The notes under the pieces are model-generated. The model searched no databases, had not been told where the DNA came from, and saw nothing but the letters and a program-made list of their open reading frames with translations. From contig NZ_CP044218.1 of assembly GCF_008727715.1 (NCBI RefSeq), positions 5,377,501 to 5,441,500 of the forward strand: 64,000 nt of DNA, read 5' to 3'. Source of the stretch: Mesorhizobium terrae (GTDB lineage: Bacteria; Pseudomonadota; Alphaproteobacteria; Rhizobiales; Rhizobiaceae). Made by a program: the position numbers and the translations under genes. Below, in pieces: positions 1 through 6,467 of this stretch (position 1 is its first letter; each line of letters starts with the position of its first letter).

Positions 1-15
1 GCACCTTTTGGTGCC
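1..15. promoter_or_regulatory. inverted repeat upstream of HxlR-family gene, possible operator
   Basis: Arms GCACC and GGTGC flank a TTTT centre and end 13 nt before the ATG at 29. HxlR-type regulators often bind palindromes close to their own start, so autoregulation is plausible. The window begins here, so the rest of the promoter is not visible. Confidence 0.35.
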
Positions 16-28
16 TATAGGTTTTTCG

Positions 29-394
29 ATGGCTGCTCCCAACGTCTATGATTCCGCCTGTTCCGCGCGGCTTGCGCTGGAGCTCATCGCTTCAAAATGG
101 GCGATGCTGATCCTGCCCGCCTTGTCGGCGGGCCCGATGCGCAACAGCGCGCTCTTGCGCAAGATCGGCGGCATCTCGCAAAAGATGCTGACGCAGACGC
201 TGAAGGATCTGGAGCGCAACGGGCTGGTGATCAGGCGAGACATGCAGACCGTGCCGCCGCATGTCGAATACAGCCTGAGCAAGCTTGGCGCGTCGCTCAG
301 CGAGGCGTTGATCACCCTCGATCTGTGGGCGGAGCGATATTCGGACGATCTCGATGCCGCCCGCGGGCGCTTCGATGCTGGATTGAGGCCCTGA
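29..394 (+). CDS. HxlR family winged-helix transcriptional regulator
   Basis: A 121-residue protein made almost entirely of one HxlR winged helix. The helix KWAMLILPAL, the segment GGISQKMLTQTLKDLERNG (recognition helix) and the wing around PPHVEYSLSKLG are the family landmarks. These proteins act as small dimeric DNA-binding regulators, often of an adjacent oxidoreductase or stress gene. The divergent partner, if there is one, lies outside the window. The reading frame stays open back to a TTG at 8, but that start would fall inside the palindrome at 1-15, so the ATG at 29 is preferred. The signal it senses cannot be told from the sequence. Confidence 0.85.
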   Translation: MAAPNVYDSACSARLALELIASKWAMLILPALSAGPMRNSALLRKIGGISQKMLTQTLKDLERNGLVIRRDMQTVPPHVEYSLSKLGASLSEALITLDLWAERYSDDLDAARGRFDAGLRP

Positions 395-417
395 CTTCGC
401 GGTGGCGGCTTACAGCG

Positions 418-690
418 TCAGAGATGGGGGCTGAGCCCGACCACCGTATCCTTGCTGGTCGCCACCGGCACAATTTCGAAACCGACAAGGTCAGCCCATT
501 CGACGACCCAGCGCTGGACCAGCGTCACGTCGTCGGCCTCCACCAACATGAAGCAGCGGCTCATGTCGGCGGCAACCCAGCTGTGATGGACGACGAAGCC
601 CTCGGGGGCGAGCCGGCCCTTGTCACGGAAACGGCGATAGATCGCCTTGGGATCGCCGCCGCGAAAATCCTCGATAACGACGAACTGCAT
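418..690 (-). CDS. DUF3303 domain-containing protein
   Basis: A 90-residue cytoplasmic protein that starts MQFVVIEDF and contains YRRFRDKGR, a central SWV...RCFMLVEADD segment and a C-terminal WVVEWADLVGFEIVPV strand, which together match the DUF3303 family. This is a small ferredoxin-like fold of unknown function. It has no signal peptide or membrane segment. It lies 66 nt downstream of the RimK-like gene on the same strand and could be read through from it, but the gap argues against tight coupling. It converges on the HxlR gene with only 23 nt between the two ends. Confidence 0.75.
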   Translation of the reverse strand: MQFVVIEDFRGGDPKAIYRRFRDKGRLAPEGFVVHHSWVAADMSRCFMLVEADDVTLVQRWVVEWADLVGFEIVPVATSKDTVVGLSPHL

Positions 691-756
691 AAATCGCCCT
701 CCTGCCTGAACCCGGCTAGCGGTGCCTGCGGCGGCCGGTATCAGGCCAGCCGCCAG

Positions 757-2220
757 CTATTTTCCGTTCCGCTCCAGGCGGTCGAGGAACCATTGCGTCA
801 GACGCACCCAGACCTCGTCCTTCTCGCCGGTATCCTCACAGCCGTGGTCGAGATTAGGGTTGTCGTTGACCTCGATGACGAAAACGCCGTCCTTGGTCTC
901 CTTGAGATCGACGCCGTAGAGGCCGTCGCCAATACAGCGGGCCGCCTTGACAGCCGTTTGCACGGCATGGGCCGGCGCATCCTTCAAGGTGAAGGTCTTG
1001 AAACCGCCTTCGTCCGGCTTGCCGGCACGGTCGTGGTTGACGATCTGCCAGTGCTGCTTGGCCATCAGATATTGAACGGCAAACAGCGGCTCGCCGCCGA
1101 GCACGCCGATGCGCCAGTCATAATCGGTCGGAATGAATTTTTGCGCGACGAGCAGGTCGGAATCCTCCAGCCACTCCGTCGCCAGTTTCTTCAACTCGCC
1201 GAAATCCTTGCATTTCTTGACACCGCGCGAGAACGCGCTGTCCGGGATCTTCAAGACCAGCGGAAAGCCAAGCGTATCGGCGGCGACTTCCAGGTCGGAC
1301 GAACCGGCGATCATCACCGTCAGCGGCACCGGCACATCGTTGAACGCCATCAGCTCGTTCAGATAGACCTTGTTGGTGCAGCGGATCATCGACAGCGGGT
1401 CGTCGATCACCGGCATGCCTTCCTGCTGGGCACGGCGGGCGAAACGATAGGTATGGTTCGAAATCGAGGTCGTCTCGCGGATAAACAGTGCGTCGTAGTT
1501 GGCGACCCTGGCCAGATCCTTCTTGGTGATCGGCTCGACCTCGACGCCCATCTTCTCAGCGGTCTTCGCCCAATAACGCAGTGACGAGATTGCCGAAGGC
1601 GGCAGTTGCTCGTGCGGATCGACCAGCGTCGCGAAAGTATAGCGCGCCGGCGTGCGCGCCTTGGTGTCGCGCCATTCGCGGCCGGTGTAGACATCCAGGC
1701 ATTCGAGGAAGCGCTTCTCCTCGTCTTCCGTCATGCGCGCAAGCGGGTAGAAACCGATCTTGCGGATCGAGGCCCACTCGCCGCCATCGGTGATGGCTAC
1801 CTCGAGTGCCGGCGCCCGGAACCAGTCGAACAGAAGCTTGGCGAAACGGTCCCAGGCCTTGCTCGGGCCGATGCCGAAGAAGACGTGCATCTTGGCTGGA
1901 AAGGCGCCACCAAGATCCTTGCGGCACTTGTTCAGGGCCAGTTCCAGTTCCGGCAGCGCATGCTCGTAGAGCTTGCGTTCGGACAGGTCGATCATCGTCT
2001 CGACGGTCGGGATGACCTTGTGGCCACGCGAGCTGGCGAGCAGCGAGGCATAATAACCACGGCTCTGGTAGTCATATCGGTTGGAGAGGTTGATGACCTT
2101 CGGGCGCTGCCCGCGGAAGAGGCCCGGGTGCGCCAGATAATCGCGGCTGGTGATGATCTTGTGCGGCGTGGCCACCTGGTCGATGTCGTTCTGCCTGCCG
2201 GTGAGGATGACCCAGGTCAT
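757..2220 (-). CDS. RimK-like ATP-grasp amidoligase with RLAN N-terminal domain
   Basis: A 487-residue protein. The first 230 residues or so match the RimK-like ATP-grasp N-terminal (RLAN) domain. The rest, from about 255, is an ATP-grasp domain: PLVLKIPDSAFSRGVKKC (nucleotide-binding loop), DLLVAQKFIPTDYDWRIGV, and the metal-binding end GVFVIEVNDNPNLDHG. Enzymes of this class join an amino acid, usually glutamate, to an amine or carboxylate through an acyl-phosphate. Its start codon overlaps the stop of the upstream GNAT/C39 fusion by 4 nt (ATGA), so the two are translationally coupled. This pairing is a known conserved neighbourhood described in comparative work on amidoligases, but its substrate is not established. 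It is not ordinary ribosomal RimK, which lacks the long N-terminal domain. Confidence 0.88.
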   Translation of the reverse strand: MTWVILTGRQNDIDQVATPHKIITSRDYLAHPGLFRGQRPKVINLSNRYDYQSRGYYASLLASSRGHKVIPTVETMIDLSERKLYEHALPELELALNKCRKDLGGAFPAKMHVFFGIGPSKAWDRFAKLLFDWFRAPALEVAITDGGEWASIRKIGFYPLARMTEDEEKRFLECLDVYTGREWRDTKARTPARYTFATLVDPHEQLPPSAISSLRYWAKTAEKMGVEVEPITKKDLARVANYDALFIRETTSISNHTYRFARRAQQEGMPVIDDPLSMIRCTNKVYLNELMAFNDVPVPLTVMIAGSSDLEVAADTLGFPLVLKIPDSAFSRGVKKCKDFGELKKLATEWLEDSDLLVAQKFIPTDYDWRIGVLGGEPLFAVQYLMAKQHWQIVNHDRAGKPDEGGFKTFTLKDAPAHAVQTAVKAARCIGDGLYGVDLKETKDGVFVIEVNDNPNLDHGCEDTGEKDEVWVRLTQWFLDRLERNGK

Positions 2221-3323
2221 TGTCTGTCACGCGCTCCAAGGATGATGGCAGCGCGCAGCCCGTCGCGTCCGAACTGCGCCATGTTGATGAAGATGTCGTA
2301 AGGCACGGGAATGTTGGCAGCGTCCGACTCGGTTTCTTCCCGCTCGTCCTCGACCCACGGGTCATGGATCAGGATATGGTCACCGTCGTCGCCGATCGCC
2401 AGAACCCAGTGCGGAACTTTCTTACCGAACATCAGGAAGCCGCTGACCAGAACGACAACCAGCTTGCCGGCGGCGATCGCGGTGCGAATGTCGTCGATCG
2501 AAAAGGCGTTGTAGCGCACGGGAATGTTGTATTCGCCCGCACGGCGCTGGAAGTCGATCTGCGCCAGTTGCATGACCCGGCGTTTCTCGGTGCTGCGCAC
2601 CGATTGCAGGAAAAGCGGTCCGTCGAAGGAGACGAAGACCTCAGCGGAAAGTCCGTATTCGAAGGCCGCCACCGCCAAGCCGAACGGCTCGCAACCGCCC
2701 GGACCCGACATCATGAAGACGGTGGTCGCCTCGCGCCACAGGCGCACTTCCATCACCGGATCGGGCCGAAAAGTGCCGTCGAAATTCGCCATCGCCATCA
2801 TCAGGCAGCAAGGCCCGCAAGTGAAATCGCAGGTCTGCTCGTAGAAGGGCACCGAGGTGGCAACCGGCACATGGCCACGCAGCGTCTTTTCGTAACGCAA
2901 CGCTGGCGTGCCGTCCTCGTAGTAATCTGTCTCGCGCCCGATCCGACGGTAACCGGACTGTTCGTAGATGCGGATGGCGCGGGCGTTGTCCTCGCGCACT
3001 TCCAGCCGCAGCATCATGCGATCATGCTCGAAGGCGACGTCCTCAGCCGTATCGAGAAGCAGGCGGCCAATGCCCTGCCCTTCCCGCCCCGGTCCTGTCG
3101 CGATGGAATAGAGCCGCGCCACGCCGCTGCCCTTGCGAAACAGGATGATCGCATAGCCAGCGACCTTGCCGTCGCTCTCGGCGATCAGCGTTTCGGCGGT
3201 TTCGCGCTCGATCAATTGCCTGAACGAGCGGCGCGAGATGCGGTCGGTGGGAAAGACGGCGTTTTCGATGGCGGCAAGGTCATCGACGTCGGACGGGCGG
3301 GCCGTGCGGATTTCGGCAGGCAT
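2217..3323 (-). CDS. GNAT acetyltransferase fused to a C39-like papain-fold peptidase
   Basis: A 368-residue two-domain protein. Residues 1-150 form a RimI-like GNAT domain with the acetyl-CoA loop GREGQGIGRLLL (80-90) and the closing EQSGYRRIGRE. Residues 155-350 form a C39-like cysteine peptidase: Q163 and C169 in QTCDFTCGPC are the likely oxyanion and nucleophile, VPHWVLAIG supplies the histidine and IHDPW the aspartate. It is the first gene of an operon with the RLAN/RimK ligase (ATGA overlap). A peptidase next to a ligase suggests a system that makes, trims and acetylates a peptide or peptide-like metabolite; this is inference. No signal peptide is seen, so it should act in the cytoplasm. 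Confidence 0.85.
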   Translation of the reverse strand: MPAEIRTARPSDVDDLAAIENAVFPTDRISRRSFRQLIERETAETLIAESDGKVAGYAIILFRKGSGVARLYSIATGPGREGQGIGRLLLDTAEDVAFEHDRMMLRLEVREDNARAIRIYEQSGYRRIGRETDYYEDGTPALRYEKTLRGHVPVATSVPFYEQTCDFTCGPCCLMMAMANFDGTFRPDPVMEVRLWREATTVFMMSGPGGCEPFGLAVAAFEYGLSAEVFVSFDGPLFLQSVRSTEKRRVMQLAQIDFQRRAGEYNIPVRYNAFSIDDIRTAIAAGKLVVVLVSGFLMFGKKVPHWVLAIGDDGDHILIHDPWVEDEREETESDAANIPVPYDIFINMAQFGRDGLRAAIILGARDRQ

Positions 3324-3611
3324 GAGGGCTTAAGAAACCTCGGTGCGTGGCAGGGAAAGTGCCCAATCGAAACGTCGTCGCGCCAACCGGAAAGCCGACG
3401 CATGGTCAGCGTTTCGCGCTTCGATTTGGGCTGAATTGTGACAGATTCCGCTGGCTTGCCAAGCGATATAGCGGCTCTCCCCACCGGACATGCAAGCGCT
3501 CCAGTGCAAGTGTTTGACTACCGGACGATTGTCTCAAGCGACAGCGACGATCACACCCGGCGTCCAAACAGCGAGCCCACAACAGATGGTGCTTTGCAGC
3601 CGGGCTCTGCC

Positions 3612-3995
3612 ATGCCACCAAGGGGCATGACCGCCCACAATCAGCAGCAACCATCCCGACCCTGGCCGAAATGGCTTGGATGGCTCGGCCTCGCCATCCT
3701 GGTCGCAGCCACGCCGGTGGCGTTGCTGGCCATGTCGATGCCGGCGAACGAATACAAGGCCGGGGGCGTGGATGCAGTCGATTGCGACGGGCCGATCTCG
3801 GCGCTTCTGTTCGCGATCCCGGCTTTGCTGCTCTACGGCGTTGGCGCTGTGGTGAACGGGCACTATTTTCGCGACCGGCTCAATCTGGTCATCGCCGTCA
3901 TCTGCACGGTGGCCTGCCTGTTGATTGCGGCCAACATCGTCGGGGCAGCGAGGGAACAGATGCTGATGGACCGCGATCCCCAAGTCTGCGGATGA
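3612..3995 (+). CDS. small three-TM membrane protein of unknown function
   Basis: The frame is open from 3438, but the first 58 residues are low-complexity and polar, so the ATG at 3612 (127 aa) or 3627 is more likely. Neither has a convincing ribosome binding site. The protein has three hydrophobic segments, at about 21-41, 61-82 and 90-112, with short loops and two cysteines (NEYKAGGVDAVDCDG and the C-terminal QVCG) that may face the periplasm. I do not recognise a family. It is divergent from the GNAT/RimK operon, with 288 nt between the starts. Confidence 0.5.
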   Translation: MPPRGMTAHNQQQPSRPWPKWLGWLGLAILVAATPVALLAMSMPANEYKAGGVDAVDCDGPISALLFAIPALLLYGVGAVVNGHYFRDRLNLVIAVICTVACLLIAANIVGAAREQMLMDRDPQVCG

Positions 3996-4055
3996 CGCAC
4001 TGTCAGCCCGAGCAACCCTCAGTCCCGAAGCCACGCCCGGTCAGACGGTGCGGTG

Positions 4056-4841
4056 CTAACTCGCGATACCCGCAACCAGTTGCCCGTAGGCGTTCCTGGC
4101 AACCGCGGCGAGCCGTTCGCGCGGCAATGAGCCAACCACGGCGCAGCCATAACCCTTGTCCAGCCAGTAAACCGCCGTCGGGCCGTTCTGCGCGGCATAG
4201 GTGCCCTTGGCGTTGCTGCCCGAATCGCCGGTGACGAACAGCGAGATACGGTTGCCTTCCTCGTCTTCGTAGAGGAGCATCGCCGCCTTGCTCTCGCCGG
4301 CAGGCAGCAACCGTCCGCCGACGAGCTGGAACCCGTCCGCGGTCAAATCAGGCGCCACCAGCCTCAAGCCGAGTCGCGCCGACAGCCATGTCTGCATGTG
4401 CTCCTTGTCGGATGCAGGCACCTCGACGGCGTGGCGTTTCTCGGAGGCGTAGATGGCGTGCGCGGCGACCGCTTCCTCGGCAAGCCGATCTCCGGCCGGA
4501 TCCTCGAAGCCAAAGTCCCGCGTGCCGACGGCAAAGCCGCCCGCACCGCCGACCGCGAGTAACGCCGCAGCAGCGGCGGCCTGCCACCAAGGCGACCGTC
4601 TTACCCGAGAAACACGTTCCTTGCCCGCAACCATGTCGGTGAAGCGGGCAGGCAGCGGTTCTTCAAGAACCCCGGCGAACGCGGCACGCAGCGCCGCACC
4701 GTCGGCGTCATAGCGGCTGCCCCTCGCCTTCATCTCGGGATTGCTGTCCAGCCAGCTCTCGAACGCGGCGCGCTCCTCGGCCGGCAACTCGCCATCCAGA
4801 GCAAGGTGGATATCGCGTTCGGTGAAATCGCGTGCGGTCAT
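4056..4841 (-). CDS. membrane anti-sigma factor (RskA-like)
   Basis: A 261-residue protein that starts with a short cytoplasmic sigma-binding segment (residues 1-75, including RDIHLALDGELPAEERAAF). A single transmembrane helix follows at about 84-106 and then a periplasmic domain of about 150 residues. The zinc-binding HxxxCxxC motif of ZAS-type anti-sigmas is absent. The start overlaps the sigma gene stop (ATGA), the usual arrangement for a co-translated sigma/anti-sigma pair. It should hold the sigma factor at the inner membrane until an envelope signal releases it; the signal is unknown. Confidence 0.85.
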   Translation of the reverse strand: MTARDFTERDIHLALDGELPAEERAAFESWLDSNPEMKARGSRYDADGAALRAAFAGVLEEPLPARFTDMVAGKERVSRVRRSPWWQAAAAAALLAVGGAGGFAVGTRDFGFEDPAGDRLAEEAVAAHAIYASEKRHAVEVPASDKEHMQTWLSARLGLRLVAPDLTADGFQLVGGRLLPAGESKAAMLLYEDEEGNRISLFVTGDSGSNAKGTYAAQNGPTAVYWLDKGYGCAVVGSLPRERLAAVARNAYGQLVAGIAS

Positions 4842-5356
4842 TTCTCGACCACCCTCAGCGATCGACGGCGCGCCTTGTCATCGAGCAGCACGCGCAAATC
4901 TTCGCGGCCTCGCGATATGCGCGACATCAGCGTGCCTGCGGGAATACCAAGGATGCCGGCGGCCTCGGCATAGGAGAAACCTTCAATCGCCACCATGACC
5001 AATGCGGAGCGACGCTCGGGACTGATCGCGTGCAACGCTTCGATGATCTCGCGGGAAGCGAGACTTTCAACCTGGATTGCCGGCACGGCCAGCGCCTCGT
5101 CGCCATCCAGCGACAGCATCGCCGCTTCGCCGCGCCGGTTCACCTTGCGCATCTGGTCAATGAACAGGTGGTGCATGATCGTGAACAGCCATTTCCTCGG
5201 GCTTTCGCCAGTCTGCCAGTTGTCCAGCCTGACCAGGGCCCGTTCCAAGCAATCTTGGACGAGATCGTCAGCGGAATCGCGGTCGCGCACCAAAGCGCGC
5301 GCATAGCGGCGCAAGCGCGGAATCTCACCAAGGATCGCTGCCTTCCTCTCGTCCAT
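4838..5356 (-). CDS. ECF-family RNA polymerase sigma factor
   Basis: A 172-residue ECF sigma factor. Region 2 holds RYARALVRDRDSADDLVQDC and WLFTIMHHLFIDQMRK, and region 4 holds LHAISPERRSALVMVAIEG followed by the helix-turn-helix around FSYAEAAGILGIPAGTLMSR. The frame is open much further upstream. The ATG at 5356 is chosen because it gives the normal ECF length and because an ECF-type promoter lies at 5459-5484; the alternative ATG at 5449 would sit at the expected transcription start. It is followed by its membrane anti-sigma factor. Confidence 0.9.
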   Translation of the reverse strand: MDERKAAILGEIPRLRRYARALVRDRDSADDLVQDCLERALVRLDNWQTGESPRKWLFTIMHHLFIDQMRKVNRRGEAAMLSLDGDEALAVPAIQVESLASREIIEALHAISPERRSALVMVAIEGFSYAEAAGILGIPAGTLMSRISRGREDLRVLLDDKARRRSLRVVEK

Positions 5357-5458
5357 GAGCGGCGGTTCGCCAATTTCTTCCGTTGCCGGTCGATTGAACG
5401 CGCCTTCGCCGATCGGCGCAAGCAGCGCAAATACCCGCTTCGTTGCCATCGTCAGGAA

Positions 5459-5484
5459 AACGGCGGCCGACGAAGGATTATTCC
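5459..5484 (-). promoter_or_regulatory. ECF-type promoter of the sigma/anti-sigma operon
   Basis: On the minus strand GGAAT (5484-5480), a 17-nt spacer and CGTT (5462-5459) match the alphaproteobacterial ECF/EcfG pattern GGAAC-N16/17-CGTT with one mismatch. It lies about 100 nt upstream of the chosen sigma start and suggests autoregulation or control by the general stress sigma factor. Confidence 0.45.
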
Positions 5485-5515
5485 CGATCCTGAACGGTAA
5501 AATGCCCGAAAACGA

Positions 5516-5549
5516 CAACGCCGCCGATCCTTGTGGATCGGCGGCGTTG
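5516..5549 (-). terminator. rho-independent terminator of the outer-membrane protein gene
   Basis: A perfect 15-bp stem (CAACGCCGCCGATCC and its complement) closes a 4-nt loop. In the minus-strand reading the stem is followed by a T-rich stretch. It lies 37 nt past the stop of the beta-barrel gene at 5587 and insulates the ECF promoter from it. Confidence 0.75.
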
Positions 5550-5586
5550 CGACGACTGAGCTGGAACAGTCTTCGTTTTGCCGGTG

Positions 5587-6222
5587 TCAGAACCGGTAGT
5601 TGACGCCCATGTTGACGGTGTGGGCGGACAGATCGGCCGACCGCTTGGCACCGTTGCGCAACGTGTAGTCGACGTCGCCATAGTTGACGTAGTTGTATTC
5701 GACCTTGGCCGAGACGTTGCCGGCGAAGGCCTGCTCGATACCGCCACCCAACAGATAGCCGCCTTTCCACCTGCCGCCGGATGCAACGGTACCGCCAGGC
5801 TTGACCTTGGTCATCGAATAGCCCGCCGTGCCGTAGACAAGGGTCTTGTCGAAGGAAACGCCGGCGCGAACCTTGGCGGCGCCGATCCAGGTGCGCTTCA
5901 GTTCGGCACCATCGTCGAGTTTGTGCTTGGCGCCCCTGGAATAAGAACCGTCAAGTTCCGCACCATAGACAATGCCGCCGCTCTGGAAGTTCGTGCCGAG
6001 CTGGCCGCCGAACTGCAAGCCGCTCTTGCTCGAGAACGGGTTCGGGAAACCCGAGGACGACGTGCCGAGATGGCCGCCGACATAGCTGCCCGACCAGTTG
6101 TAGGCAGCGTCCGAATAGTTTTGCGAGCCGTAGTTGTTGGATGCCAGATCGGCTGCCGTGGCCGGCACGGCGAAAGGTGCAAGGCCAGCGAACATGACGA
6201 GAAACAGATTTCGCTTGGTCAT
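5587..6222 (-). CDS. outer-membrane beta-barrel protein (Omp25/31-like)
   Basis: A 211-residue protein with a signal peptide (MTKRNLFLVMFAGLAPFAVPATA, cut near residue 23) and alternating beta-strands rich in glycine and aromatics. It ends VNMGVNYRF, with the terminal phenylalanine of outer-membrane barrels. It resembles the small porin-like opacity proteins common in Rhizobiales (Omp25/Omp31/RopB class). The ATG at 6222 is preferred over the frame's upstream start because a GGAG motif precedes it and it begins the signal peptide directly. It has its own terminator at 5516-5549. Confidence 0.85.
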   Translation of the reverse strand: MTKRNLFLVMFAGLAPFAVPATAADLASNNYGSQNYSDAAYNWSGSYVGGHLGTSSSGFPNPFSSKSGLQFGGQLGTNFQSGGIVYGAELDGSYSRGAKHKLDDGAELKRTWIGAAKVRAGVSFDKTLVYGTAGYSMTKVKPGGTVASGGRWKGGYLLGGGIEQAFAGNVSAKVEYNYVNYGDVDYTLRNGAKRSADLSAHTVNMGVNYRF

Positions 6223-6467
6223 GGTTTTTAGCTCCGAAAGTGATTGAGCTGCGGAGCGGTTAGCTCCGCAGCCCGTTGACAAGGCCTCGACCGTACGGCG
6301 ACTGGGGAAGCAATCCGCCGGTCAGGCCCCGTGCACCAGCTAGCTGGTTGCATGCGGAAGATGACCGCTCTGGATTACGCCAACATTGCGCAAAATTTAG
6401 CAAAAACAAATATTTATCGGTAATATTTGAGTAACGTTCCTTAAATTTCTCTTAGCATCGCGGCTAC

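Noticed and set aside
97..1584. 495-codon plus-strand open frame
   Set aside because: It runs across the HxlR gene in another frame and antisense to the DUF3303 and RimK-like genes. It has no recognisable motif and no ribosome binding site.
5356..5770. Longer sigma factor starting at 5770 or 5449
   Set aside because: The extra residues have no sigma-factor similarity, cross a terminator hairpin, and overlap the predicted promoter.
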